This document shows positions 48,474-57,222 of a stretch of DNA of 64,000 bases, in pieces. The position numbers and the translations under genes were made by a program. The notes below the pieces were generated by a model, which saw only the letters and a list, made by a program, of their open reading frames with translations, ran no database searches and was not told the DNA's origin. This DNA comes from Dietzia sp032248695 (GTDB lineage Bacteria > Actinomycetota > Actinomycetes > Mycobacteriales > Mycobacteriaceae). The DNA lies in contig NZ_JAVHXC010000007.1 of assembly GCF_032248695.1 (NCBI RefSeq), forward strand, positions 179,836 to 243,835, read 5' to 3'. Positions within the stretch are counted from its first letter, which is position 1, and every line of letters starts with the position of its first letter.

Positions 48474-49534
48474 GCAGCAGGACCCTGAAGGTGGGCACTC
48501 GCGGCAGCACCCTGGCCACCACCCAGGCCGGGCACGTGCGCGACGCCCTCATCGCCGCCGGGTACCCGGCCGAGCTGGTGATAGTGCAGACCAAGGGCGA
48601 CGTCGTGATGGCCCCCGTCGAGCGCATCGGCGTGGGCGTGTTCACCCTCGAACTGCGCGCCGCCCTAGAGCGTGGCGACTGCGACATCGCCGTCCACTCG
48701 TACAAGGACCTGCCGACCGCGCGCGACGACCGGTTCGCCCCGATCGCCGTGCCGCCGCGGGTGGACCCCTCCGACGTGCTCATCGCCCGCGACGGGCTGA
48801 CCATGGAGACGCTGCCGCAGGGCGCCCGCGTCGGCACCTCCGCCCCACGCCGGCGCTCCCAGCTGGCGGCCCTGCGGCCCGACCTGGACCTGCACCCCCT
48901 GCGCGGGAACATCGACACGCGGATGGGATACGTCACCAGCGGCGACCTCGACGCCGTCGTCCTGGCCGCCGCCGGGCTCGACCGCACACGGGTCGGCGAC
49001 CGCGCCACCCACCGGTTCGGCATCGACGAGATGTTGCCGGCCCCGGCGCAGGGCGCCCTCGCGGTCGAGGCGCGGGCGGACGACGCGGAGGCGATCGCGG
49101 CCCTCGCCGTCGTCGACCACCTACCCTCCCGCGTCCGCATCGCCGCCGAGCGGCGACTCCTCGCCGACCTCGAGGCCGGGTGCACCGCCCCCGTCGGCGC
49201 GCGCGCCGAGCTCAGCGGCGTGGCCCCCGCCCGGTCCGACTTCGCCGGCACCGACCCGGGCGCCGACGCCCCGGCCCCCGACGCGGTCCTCACCCTGCAC
49301 GCGGTCGTCGCCGCCCACGACGGTTCCACCGTCCTGCGCACCGAGGGCACCACGATCCCCGCAGACCACCCCGACGGGCCGATCGCCGCCGCCGAGGAGC
49401 TGGGACGCCGCCTCGCGGCCGAACTGCTCGACCGCGGCGCCCGCGACCTCATGTCCGCCGACGCCCCCGAGCACCGACCCCCGCTCGTACCCAGGGAATC
49501 CACGACGGCCCCACCGACCGTCACCGACCCCTGA
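48470..49534 (+). CDS. hemC: Porphobilinogen deaminase
   Basis: A 354-residue hydroxymethylbilane synthase. Substrate-binding motifs are KVGTRGSTLATTQAGHV, VHSYKDLPT and GTSAPRRRSQLAALRPDL; the dipyrromethane cofactor cysteine is in LADLEAGCTAPVGA. The C-terminus is longer than in E. coli and Pro/Asp-rich. It starts at ATG 48470 overlapping the hemA stop. A 62-base gap separates it from cobA-hemD. Confidence 0.96.
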   Translation: MSSRTLKVGTRGSTLATTQAGHVRDALIAAGYPAELVIVQTKGDVVMAPVERIGVGVFTLELRAALERGDCDIAVHSYKDLPTARDDRFAPIAVPPRVDPSDVLIARDGLTMETLPQGARVGTSAPRRRSQLAALRPDLDLHPLRGNIDTRMGYVTSGDLDAVVLAAAGLDRTRVGDRATHRFGIDEMLPAPAQGALAVEARADDAEAIAALAVVDHLPSRVRIAAERRLLADLEAGCTAPVGARAELSGVAPARSDFAGTDPGADAPAPDAVLTLHAVVAAHDGSTVLRTEGTTIPADHPDGPIAAAEELGRRLAAELLDRGARDLMSADAPEHRPPLVPRESTTAPPTVTDP

Positions 49535-49596
49535 CCCCCGAACTCCCATCTCGCGCGCAGCCAGCGCGCGACACCCACCCCACGGAGAGACGAACC

Positions 49597-51240
49597 ATGA
49601 CTCGAGCACGCACCACCCGCCCCGGAACCGTCCGCTTCGTCGGCGGCGGTCCAGGCAACGCGGGGATGCTCACCTGCCGGGCCCGCGAGGTCCTCGCCGG
49701 CAACGCGCTGGTCTTCGCCGACGCCGACGTGTCGGCCGACGTATTGGCCCTGGTCGCCACCGAGGTCCCCGTCCCGCAGGAACTGCTCGACGCGCGCGAG
49801 GCCGAGATGGACGCCGCCGTCGCTGCCGAGGACAAGGCCGAGGTCAAGCGCCTCAAGGCCCTGCCCGCGCCCACCGCCGCCGACGTCCGGCCCGTCCTCG
49901 GTGAGCCCTCCGCCGTGGCCAAGCAGCTCGTCGCCGAGGCCAAGAAGGGCCGCGACGTCGTCCGCCTCGTCACCGGCGACCCCATGACCACCGACGCCAC
50001 CGTCACCGAGATCGCCGCCGTCGGCCGCACCGTCGTGCCGTTCGAGGTCGTCCCCGGCGTCGCCGAGGCCACCGCCGTACCCGCGTTCGCCGGCATCGCG
50101 CTCGGCTCGAACTACGTGTTCGCCGACGGCCGCGGCAAGGTCGACTGGGCCTCGCTCGTCAGCTCGCCCGGCCCCATCGTCCTGCGCACCACCGGCCGCC
50201 ACCTCGCCGAGGCCGCCTCCAACCTCGCCGAGCAGGGCCTCGCCGCCGGCACCCCGGTCACCGTGACCTGCTCCGGATCGCTCTGTGCCCAGAAGTCCGC
50301 CGACGGTACCCTGGCGACCATGGCCGAGGTCGGGCGCGACATGGACGGCGACCTGGTGGTGACCATCGGCAAGTCCGCCGGCGAGCGGCACCGCCACCAG
50401 TGGTGGGAGTCGCGTGCCCTGTTCGGCTGGAACGTCCTCGTGCCCCGCACCAAGGCCCAGTCGGCCGAGATGAGCGAGCGCATCGCCGAGCACGGCGCCG
50501 TGCCCGTCGAGGTGCCCACCATCGCCGTCGAACCGCCCCGCAGCCCCGCCCAGATGGAGCGCGCCGTCAAGGGCCTCGTCGACGGCCGCTACCAGTGGGT
50601 CGTGTTCACCTCCTCCAACGCCGTGCGCGCCGTGTGGGAGAAGTTCGTCGAGTTCGGCCTCGACGCCCGCGCCTTCTCCGGCGTGAAGATCGCCTGCGTC
50701 GGCGAGGGCACCGCCGCCCGCGTCCGCGAACTGGGCATCCAGCCCGAGCTTCTGCCCAGCGGCGAACAGTCCAGCCTCGGCCTGCTCGAGGTGTTCCCGC
50801 CGTACGACGACGTCCTGGACCCCGTCAACCGGGTCCTGCTGCCGCGCGCCGACATCGCCACCGAGACCCTCGCCGAGGGCCTGACCGCCCGCGGCTGGGA
50901 GATCGAGGACGTCACCGCCTACCGCACCGTGCGGGCCGCCCCGCCCGCCGCCGAGATCCGCGAGATGATCAAGACCGGCGGGTTCGACGCGGTGTGCTTC
51001 ACCAGCTCCTCGACCGTCCGCAACCTCGTTGGCATCGCCGGCAAGCCGCACGCCCGCACGCTCATCGCCTGCATCGGGCCGCGCACCGCCGAGACCGCCG
51101 TCGAGTTCGGCCTGCGGGTGGACGTGCAGCCCGAGAACGCGTCCGTGCTCGAACTGGTCGACGCGCTGGCCGCGCACGCCGACCACCTGCGCGCCGCCGG
51201 CGAACTGCCGCCCCCACGGCGCCGCGCCCGCCGGCGCTGA
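49597..51240 (+). CDS. hemD: Fused uroporphyrinogen-III methyltransferase and uroporphyrinogen-III synthase
   Basis: A 547-residue fusion. Residues 1-255 resemble SAM-dependent uroporphyrinogen methyltransferase (CobA/SUMT), with VRFVGGGPGNAGMLTCRARE and VRLVTGDPMTTDATV; residues 260-530 are HemD, with WNVLVPRTKAQSAEMSE, VFTSSNAVRAVWEKF and CFTSSSTVRNLVGIAG. The same fusion is Rv0511. The SAM loop reads GGGPGNAG rather than GAGPGD, so methyltransferase activity could be reduced. GGAGAG lies nine bases before ATG 49597. In M. tuberculosis hemB follows directly; here 4.3 kb intervenes. Confidence 0.94.
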   Translation: MTRARTTRPGTVRFVGGGPGNAGMLTCRAREVLAGNALVFADADVSADVLALVATEVPVPQELLDAREAEMDAAVAAEDKAEVKRLKALPAPTAADVRPVLGEPSAVAKQLVAEAKKGRDVVRLVTGDPMTTDATVTEIAAVGRTVVPFEVVPGVAEATAVPAFAGIALGSNYVFADGRGKVDWASLVSSPGPIVLRTTGRHLAEAASNLAEQGLAAGTPVTVTCSGSLCAQKSADGTLATMAEVGRDMDGDLVVTIGKSAGERHRHQWWESRALFGWNVLVPRTKAQSAEMSERIAEHGAVPVEVPTIAVEPPRSPAQMERAVKGLVDGRYQWVVFTSSNAVRAVWEKFVEFGLDARAFSGVKIACVGEGTAARVRELGIQPELLPSGEQSSLGLLEVFPPYDDVLDPVNRVLLPRADIATETLAEGLTARGWEIEDVTAYRTVRAAPPAAEIREMIKTGGFDAVCFTSSSTVRNLVGIAGKPHARTLIACIGPRTAETAVEFGLRVDVQPENASVLELVDALAAHADHLRAAGELPPPRRRARRR

Positions 51241-51312
51241 CCGGCGCCGCCCGGCCGGGGTCGGCTGCTCAGCGGTCGACCGGCGGCGTCCCGGAGGCCG
51301 GCCGGTGGCGGC

Positions 51313-51468
51313 TCACCACCGCCCCCGGCCGCCGAGTGCGGCGTCCAGGCCCTGCGCCAGCGAGACCAGCAGGGCGCTGCTTCCCCAGGTGACCATGTAG
51401 CCCACCGAGTGGGCGGCACCGGGCAGGAGCTCAAGCCAGGTGCCGGGGTTCAGGTCGAGGCGGTGCAT
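51313..51468 (-). CDS. 51-residue small protein at the end of the exported trio
   Basis: ATG 51468 has an excellent AAGGAG five bases upstream and lies 26 bases after the stop of the secreted protein gene. The peptide starts MHRLDLNPGTWLELLPGAA, continues with a hydrophobic, amphipathic-looking stretch (VGYMVTWGSSALLVSLAQGL) and ends DAALGGRGRW. No signal peptide. Small signal-less helical peptides form envelope pores in some Corynebacteriales, which is one guess; I do not recognise a family. Confidence 0.6.
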   Translation of the reverse strand: MHRLDLNPGTWLELLPGAAHSVGYMVTWGSSALLVSLAQGLDAALGGRGRW

Positions 51469-51494
51469 GTGGGCTCCTTGTGGACGTGCGTTCC

Positions 51495-52802
51495 TCACGG
51501 AACGGTGATGTAGGTGGCGCGGGCGACCGCGTCGAGGATCTGCGGGATCCGCGAGGTCGCGCGCGCGGCCTCGAACTGCTGCTCGTACGGCAGGCGCAGC
51601 GTGGCCTCGAGCGCCGGCCAGTTGTGTTCCGACTCGTGCCGGTAGCGGGGGAGCAGCTGCGAGCTGACGTAGTCCCACCGCTCCTCGTACCGTGACCAGT
51701 CCCAGCCGGGCAGCGGCGTGTGCAGCGTCGCCGGTCGGCCGTCGGGGAGGACCCCGGAGACCGTGATCGGCCTGTGGTTCCGCAGCGGCGGCACCCCCGC
51801 GACCGACGGTGAGCCCGCGAGGGTCATGAGGAAGGTGAACGCCTCCCCGAGCCCGTCCTCGTAGTCGCGGACCTCGTCCCACATCCCCGCCACCACCCAC
51901 CCCTGCTCCCGGTTGAGCAGGGTGGCGTTGCCGCTCGCGATCCGGTCCGGGTCGCCCGAGGCGATGTCGTACCAGGCGCCCATGATGTCGCCGGGGAACA
52001 ACCCGGCCCGGTGCATCTCCTCCAGGCCCGGTAAACCTTCGTGCACATAGACGTGGTGCATCGGCATGAGGTCGGAGAAGATCGCCTTCTGCATGATCAC
52101 CACGCGGGTGACGAACCAGTACAGGTCCTCGGTCGTGATGTCGCCCGCGCGCTCGGCCAGCACCCGCAGGCCGCCGGGGAGCTGCGCCACGGCCTCGGGG
52201 CCGAACGCCGCCTCGACGGTGGTGAAGACCTCCCGCGCCGCCTGCTGGAGTCCGGGGGCGTCGTACAGCCGGGTGACCCATTCGATGTCGGCGATCCCGC
52301 CACCGAAATCGCCGCCCACCTGGCCGCCCATCCCCGCCCACTGCAGCTCGCGCCGCGCCAGCTGGAAGTCCTGGTAGTAGCGGTAGGACTTGAGCATGTT
52401 GGACCGGTTGGCCGTGAACCCGTCGAACGGGTTCCACGTCGCGAGGTCGATCCCGGCCTCCTCCGTCGCCTGCACCAGACGGTATTGCAGCAGCAGCGCC
52501 GCATACGAGGTCTCCGGCCGGCCCGCCGCCCGGGCCTGTTCCACCAGCGCGCCGAGATGCGTTGAGCTCGTGGGCAGTGCGCGGTGGACCCCGCCGGGTT
52601 CGACGTCGGCGAGGCGGTTGGTCAGGGGCAGTCCCAGGAAGTGCTCGAGCTCGAGCTCGAGCGCCTGCGCCTGCGCCTGCGCCTGCGCCTGCGCCTGCTC
52701 GTGCGCGGACGCGCGGGGCGACGGGACGACCGCGCCCGCCAGCAGCGACGTCACGGCCAGGACCGGGGCGATCACCGCGACCACGGCACGGGCCGTCCTC
52801 AT
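51495..52802 (-). CDS. Secreted protein of unknown function with an AQ-repeat N-terminus
   Basis: A 435-residue exported protein. A signal peptide (VIAPVLAVTSLLAGAVV, ending ...ASA) precedes a mature start made of six Ala-Gln pairs then LELELE, encoded by a GCCTGC hexanucleotide run. The body is helical and Trp/Tyr-rich: LKSYRYYQDFQLARRELQWA, WVTRLYDAPGLQQAAREVF, GDIMGAWYDIASGD and a C-terminal YRHESEHNWPALEATLRLPY. I recognise no family. Its ATG overlaps the stop of the lipase-fold gene (ATGA), so the two exported proteins are coupled and probably act together. Confidence 0.8.
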   Translation of the reverse strand: MRTARAVVAVIAPVLAVTSLLAGAVVPSPRASAHEQAQAQAQAQAQALELELEHFLGLPLTNRLADVEPGGVHRALPTSSTHLGALVEQARAAGRPETSYAALLLQYRLVQATEEAGIDLATWNPFDGFTANRSNMLKSYRYYQDFQLARRELQWAGMGGQVGGDFGGGIADIEWVTRLYDAPGLQQAAREVFTTVEAAFGPEAVAQLPGGLRVLAERAGDITTEDLYWFVTRVVIMQKAIFSDLMPMHHVYVHEGLPGLEEMHRAGLFPGDIMGAWYDIASGDPDRIASGNATLLNREQGWVVAGMWDEVRDYEDGLGEAFTFLMTLAGSPSVAGVPPLRNHRPITVSGVLPDGRPATLHTPLPGWDWSRYEERWDYVSSQLLPRYRHESEHNWPALEATLRLPYEQQFEAARATSRIPQILDAVARATYITVP

Positions 52803-54217
52803 CGGATCTCCTCCATGAGCCAGCTCACCGCGTGCATACCGAACAGCTCCGTGGTCCAGCGGTACGGGTCGGTGAGCAGGACGTCGTTCCCGCACTCGAG
52901 GCCGTGGTAGCGCACGTCCACGCCCTGCGCCCGGTACGCCTCGACGAGCTGTCGCGAGTCCTCGGCGGGCGTCACGACCATGAACGAGTCGTCTGCGACG
53001 CAGGAGGAGACGAGCACCCGGCCCGGCGGTCGCAGCGCCGGATCGTTGCCCGGGTTGCCGAGGCCGAGGGTGTTCTCGCGGAACACCGCCTGGAACTCCG
53101 GTCGATCCGCGGGACGGGTCCCGTCGAGGAACAGCAGGCCCTGCGGCACGAACGGTGTCGCGAAGTAGAAGGGGACCTGGCAGCTGTCCCGGAACACGTC
53201 TGCGAGCGCGCGGCCGGCCGGCGTGAGCTTGGCGTCCAGATCCAGTTCCGGGTACTGCGCCTCCAGACCCACGAGGGTCGCGAGCACGAAACCGGACCCC
53301 AGGTGGCCGTCGGCGAAGTCCAGGAAATTCCGCTGGTTCACGGCCAGGGCCTCGAGCATCGTCGCGCGGATGTCGAGCTCGGGCGCGTACCAGGGCTGGT
53401 ACTCGAGCGCGAAGGCCGCGCCGACGCCCCCACCCGCGACGCCGAACAGCCCGACCCCGTTGTCCGGGTTCAGACCCGGCCCGGGCACCGTGTACGCGGC
53501 GCGGAGCCCGTTGAGCAGCGCCATCCCGGCGTAGCGTCCGGCGAAGACCCCGTGGACGCCAGGATCGGCGTCGTTGCCGATGTCGGAGATCACGACCGCG
53601 GCGCCCTCTCCGAGCATCTGCATCAGCGGCCCCACCGCGAACCACGCCGAGGCGTCCGCGAACGCGCCGCCGCTCCATTGCGAGGACGGGTGGCACCTCG
53701 CTCCCGCGGAGTCGTTCGTCTCCTGGTACGCCACGACCGGGCGTGTGGAGTCGTCCGCGCCGTCGTCCGGCAGCAGGATGACCCCGGTGCTGACCACCCG
53801 GTCGCCGCGGACGTCCTCGGTCACGTACATCGTCCGCCATGCGCGGATCCCGGCGGGCTTGATGCCGTTGAAGATCACCTCGAAGGGCTCGGACTTGAGC
53901 AGGTGCCCCATCGGCATCGAGTTGTCGAGCGCGGGTTCGGCGTAGAAGTCGCCCGCCGGCCCCCACAGCCCGCGGACGTTCTCGTCGAACGAGGCGGGCA
54001 CTCCATCGCGGACGGCCGCCACCGCGAACGGGTTGAGCACCTCGCTGAGGGCCGGCGGGAGGAGGGGTTCAGGCCGGTCCCGGGCGGTCGCGGGGCCCAC
54101 GGCGAGCGCGGCCGCCAGGCAGGTGGCCAGCGCCGTGACGAGGGCGCGAGCGAGGGCGACCCGGCCCGGCCGGCTCGGGCCGGAATCGGTCGTCCCGGGG
54201 GTGGTAGGCGTGCGCAT
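52799..54217 (-). CDS. Secreted lipase-fold (LIP family) protein lacking the nucleophile serine
   Basis: A 472-residue exported protein with a signal sequence (LVTALATCLAAALAVGPATA). The body matches secretory lipases: VVAYQETNDSAGARCHPSS, FAGRYAGMALLNGLRAAY and ALEYQPWYAPELDIRATML. Where the family has a G-x-S-x-G elbow, this protein reads LFGVAGGGVGAA, with Ala261 in place of the serine. The acid-residue region (CVADDSFMVVTP) survives, but a catalytic histidine is not evident. It is probably not a serine esterase; a binding or structural role is inferred. No ribosome site is obvious before ATG 54217. First gene of the exported trio. Confidence 0.82.
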   Translation of the reverse strand: MRTPTTPGTTDSGPSRPGRVALARALVTALATCLAAALAVGPATARDRPEPLLPPALSEVLNPFAVAAVRDGVPASFDENVRGLWGPAGDFYAEPALDNSMPMGHLLKSEPFEVIFNGIKPAGIRAWRTMYVTEDVRGDRVVSTGVILLPDDGADDSTRPVVAYQETNDSAGARCHPSSQWSGGAFADASAWFAVGPLMQMLGEGAAVVISDIGNDADPGVHGVFAGRYAGMALLNGLRAAYTVPGPGLNPDNGVGLFGVAGGGVGAAFALEYQPWYAPELDIRATMLEALAVNQRNFLDFADGHLGSGFVLATLVGLEAQYPELDLDAKLTPAGRALADVFRDSCQVPFYFATPFVPQGLLFLDGTRPADRPEFQAVFRENTLGLGNPGNDPALRPPGRVLVSSCVADDSFMVVTPAEDSRQLVEAYRAQGVDVRYHGLECGNDVLLTDPYRWTTELFGMHAVSWLMEEIR

Positions 54218-54338
54218 GCGTGAGGTCCTGACGTCCGGTCTGCCCGGGATGACGGCGACGGCGCACCGGGGGGCAGAGTGTCGCCACGAAAGATGGCACA
54301 TGCTCACGGGAGTGTGAATGTGTACATATCTCCGCACC

Positions 54339-54776
54339 TCAGGGGTCGACCAGTCCCCGCAGCTCGAGCAACGCCGCACGCAGCTGGTCCATCGTCTCGG
54401 GGCCCAGGTGCGCCCGCCACTCCGCGTCGATGCGGCGCTCCGCCGCCCGGGCGACCGGAACGAGCTCCCGGCCGCGGGCCGTGAGCCGCACCAACCGGGC
54501 CCGGCCGTCATCCGGGTCCACCACCCGCCGGACGTAGCCCGCCGCGGCCAAGCGGTCCACCAGCGCCGTCGCGGTCTGTTTGGCGATCCGGGCGCGCTCG
54601 GCCAACACGACGAGCCGGCTGCCCTCGTCGTCGTCGATCCCCGCCAACAGTCGGACCTGCGCGCGCGTGAGGTCTGCGAACCCCGCCTCGGCGAGCGCGG
54701 TCGCGATCCGGTCCTCGGCCGCGCGGTACCCGAGCCACATGAGCAGGCTGGTCGGCGCCGCGCTGTCGTCGTCCAC
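54339..54776 (-). CDS. MarR-family transcriptional regulator
   Basis: A 145-residue winged-helix repressor. LTRAQVRLLAGIDDDEGSRL, the recognition region RIAKQTATALVDRLAAAGYV and the wing VVDPDDGRARLVRLTARG are classic MarR. GTG 54776 has GAGGAG upstream. It diverges from the DinB-fold enzyme, with a partial dyad between (54804-54826) as likely operator, and lies upstream of the exported trio on the same strand. MarR proteins usually sense small phenolic or oxidising compounds; the ligand is unknown. Confidence 0.88.
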   Translation of the reverse strand: MDDDSAAPTSLLMWLGYRAAEDRIATALAEAGFADLTRAQVRLLAGIDDDEGSRLVVLAERARIAKQTATALVDRLAAAGYVRRVVDPDDGRARLVRLTARGRELVPVARAAERRIDAEWRAHLGPETMDQLRAALLELRGLVDP

Positions 54777-54803
54777 GGGAACTCCTCAGGATCGGCCGCT
54801 CGA

Positions 54804-54826
54804 GATAGTCCTATGATGGTACTAGT
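54804..54826. promoter_or_regulatory. Possible MarR operator
   Basis: TAGTCC-TATGAT-GGTACTA is an imperfect inverted repeat in an AT-richer stretch between the divergent MarR and DinB-fold genes. Confidence 0.5.
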
Positions 54827-54868
54827 CGCGGCCCGGTGGGCCGGGCCGCACCGGGGAGAGGGGTCGTC

Positions 54869-55516
54869 ATGGACGACACCGGGGTCTGGGCGGCCGTCGA
54901 CCGACGCCGCCGCGACATCGCCGACTACCTCGAGGCACTGCCGCCCGGCGACTGGCACCGGCCCTCGCTGTGCGACGCGTGGACCATCCGCGAGGTCGCC
55001 GCGCACCTCACCCTCGCCGGGCTGCCGCGGCACCGGCTCGCGGCGCTGGCGCTGCGCCACCCGGGCGGGACCAACCGGCTGATCCGCGAGACCGCCGTGG
55101 CGCTGGCGCGGCGGATGACCGACGAGCAGATCGTCGACGCCCTGCGCGACATGATCGGCCTGCACCGACCGTTCCCGGGGCTGACCTGTCGCGAGGCGCT
55201 CGTCGATGCCGTCGGGCACACCCAGGACCTCACCCTGCCCCTGGGCCGCGAGATCCCCGTGCCCCCCGCCGAGATCGCCGCCGCCGCCGACCACGTCGTG
55301 TCCTACGGCGGCCGCGGCAACGCCAAGGTCTTCCGCCCGCTGCCCACCGACGGCGTGCGGATGGTCGCGACCGACCACTACTGGGCCGCCGGCACCGGGC
55401 CCGAGGTCACCGGGACCACGCGGGACCTGTTCCTGCTCCTGACCGGACGGACCGTCCACCTCGACCGCCTGGCCGGACCCGGCGCGGGGACGCTGCGCGA
55501 GCGGATCGGGGTGTAG
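54869..55516 (+). CDS. Mycothiol-dependent maleylpyruvate isomerase family (DinB-fold) protein
   Basis: A 215-residue protein of the DinB/MDMPI superfamily. It opens with AAVDRRRRDIADYLEALPPG, then SLCDAWTIREVAAHLTLAG, where the conserved Trp and His form part of the metal site, and HTQDLTLPLGREIPVPP later. Members use or modify mycothiol in detoxification. ATG 54869 has GGGGAGAGG upstream. Regulation by the divergent MarR protein is likely. Exact reaction unknown. Confidence 0.83.
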   Translation: MDDTGVWAAVDRRRRDIADYLEALPPGDWHRPSLCDAWTIREVAAHLTLAGLPRHRLAALALRHPGGTNRLIRETAVALARRMTDEQIVDALRDMIGLHRPFPGLTCREALVDAVGHTQDLTLPLGREIPVPPAEIAAAADHVVSYGGRGNAKVFRPLPTDGVRMVATDHYWAAGTGPEVTGTTRDLFLLLTGRTVHLDRLAGPGAGTLRERIGV

Positions 55517-55567
55517 GGCGGGTCCGCGCCCCGCCGTGCCACCGGCGACTTTCGTACAGTGGGACCC

Positions 55568-56608
55568 GTGACGACACCGCCTGACGACACCGCCTCCGTC
55601 CCCGCGCCGCTGGCGCGGCCACGTCGACTGCGCTCGACGCCGGCCATGCGCCGACTCGTCGCCGAGACCACGCTCGTCCCGCGCCAGCTGGTCCTGCCCG
55701 CCTTCGTCGCCGACGGCATCGACGCGCCGCGCGACATCTCGTCGCTGCCCGGGGTCGTCCAGCACACCATCGACTCGCTGCGCCGCGAGGCCGTCGCCGC
55801 CGCCGAGGCCGGGCTCGGCGGGATCATGCTGTTCGGCGTCCCCCTCGACGCCGACAAGGACGCCACCGGCAGCTGCGGCGCCGACCCGGACGGCATCCTC
55901 AACCGCGCCCTGGCCGCCGTCCGCGCCGAGGTCGGCGACGACCTGGTGATCATGGCCGACACCTGCCTCGACGAGTTCACCGACCACGGCCACTGCGGCG
56001 TGCTCGGCACCGACCCGCGCGGCGAGCAGATCGTCGACAACGACGCCACCCTCGTCGCCTACAACGACCTCGCCGTGGCCCAGGCCGCCGCCGGCGCCCA
56101 CGTCGTGGGACCCAGCGGGATGATGGACGGGCAGATCGCCGCCATCCGCGAGGCCCTCGACCGCGAGGGCCATCAGGACGTCGCCGTGCTCGCCTACAGC
56201 GCCAAGTACGCCAGCGCGTTCTACGGCCCCTTCCGCGAGGCCGTCGGCTCCTCCCTCCGCGGCGACCGCCGCACCTACCAGCAGGACCCCGCCAACCTGC
56301 GCGAGTCCCTGCGCGAGGTGCAGCTCGACCTCGACGAGGGCGCCGACATGGTCATGGTCAAGCCCGCCATGTCCTACCTCGACGTCCTGCGCCAGACCGC
56401 CGAGATCTCCGACGTGCCCGTGGCCGCCTACCAGGTCTCCGGCGAGTACGCGATGATCTCCGCCGCCGCCGAGCGTGGCTGGATCGACCACGACCCCGCC
56501 GTCATGGAATCCCTGCTCTCCATCCGGCGCGCCGGCGCCGACATCGTCCTGACCTACTGGGCCCGTCACGCCGCCCACCTGCTCACCCAGGGCTGGGGCG
56601 CGCGGTGA
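55568..56608 (+). CDS. hemB: Porphobilinogen synthase (delta-aminolevulinate dehydratase)
   Basis: A 346-residue enzyme condensing two aminolevulinates to porphobilinogen. Schiff-base lysines lie in LAYSAKYASAFYGPF and VMVKPAMSYLDVL. The metal region reads ADTCLDEFTDHGHCGVL: the middle cysteine of the zinc-type enzyme is aspartate, as in magnesium-dependent actinobacterial forms. TACAGT (55555-55560) ends seven bases before GTG 55568 (leaderless), so hemB has its own promoter although separated from hemD by the inserted genes. Its stop overlaps the next start. Confidence 0.96.
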   Translation: MTTPPDDTASVPAPLARPRRLRSTPAMRRLVAETTLVPRQLVLPAFVADGIDAPRDISSLPGVVQHTIDSLRREAVAAAEAGLGGIMLFGVPLDADKDATGSCGADPDGILNRALAAVRAEVGDDLVIMADTCLDEFTDHGHCGVLGTDPRGEQIVDNDATLVAYNDLAVAQAAAGAHVVGPSGMMDGQIAAIREALDREGHQDVAVLAYSAKYASAFYGPFREAVGSSLRGDRRTYQQDPANLRESLREVQLDLDEGADMVMVKPAMSYLDVLRQTAEISDVPVAAYQVSGEYAMISAAAERGWIDHDPAVMESLLSIRRAGADIVLTYWARHAAHLLTQGWGAR

Positions 56609-57222
56609 CACAACGCAGCGGCCCCTGGCGCCCGCCCGCGCGCCCCGCTGAGCCCGGCGGCGCCGCCGACCAGCACGCTCCGGCCGAGCCCGACGAGCCC
56701 GCGGGGCCGCCGCCGGAGGAGATCCACACCGCGTGGGCGCTCTGGCTGACCGCCGCCGCGTTCGGACTGGTCGGCATGCTCGTCAACGCCGCCACCGCGT
56801 CCTTCAGCGACCTGCCCGCCGCCACCCGGGACGCGTTCCGCGACGCCGTCGCGAACACCGGGGACCTCGACGTCTCCGTCGAGAACATGTTCTCCATCTC
56901 CCTGGCCGTGGGCGCCGTCGTGGCATTGCTCGCCGCCGCGGTCACCGTGTGGCTGGCCTACCGCCTCCGCGCGGGCAAGGGCTGGGCCCGCACCATGCTC
57001 GACATCGTCGCCGTGTTCCTCATCGTCGACGCGGTGTCCGTGATCATCGGCGTGTTCGGGGGTGTCGCGGTCGCGGGGGAGCGGGGCGACGTGGTGAGCT
57101 TCCTCGTCATCGCCCTGCAGATCCTCGCCGGCCTGTGCGCCGCCACCGCCGTATGGCGCCAGCACACCGGCGAGGCCATGGCGTTCACCACCCCGGGCGG
57201 CGGTGCGCGTGCCGGCAAGTGA
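56605..57222 (+). CDS. Four-helix membrane protein downstream of hemB
   Basis: A 205-residue protein: about 45 Pro/Ala-rich residues, then hydrophobic segments at roughly 48-68, 95-115, 128-150 and 163-183 (for example WALWLTAAAFGLVGMLVNAA). The GTG overlaps the hemB stop, so it is coupled to hemB. The position corresponds to Rv0513. I assign no function. Confidence 0.75.
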   Translation: MTQRSGPWRPPARPAEPGGAADQHAPAEPDEPAGPPPEEIHTAWALWLTAAAFGLVGMLVNAATASFSDLPAATRDAFRDAVANTGDLDVSVENMFSISLAVGAVVALLAAAVTVWLAYRLRAGKGWARTMLDIVAVFLIVDAVSVIIGVFGGVAVAGERGDVVSFLVIALQILAGLCAATAVWRQHTGEAMAFTTPGGGARAGK

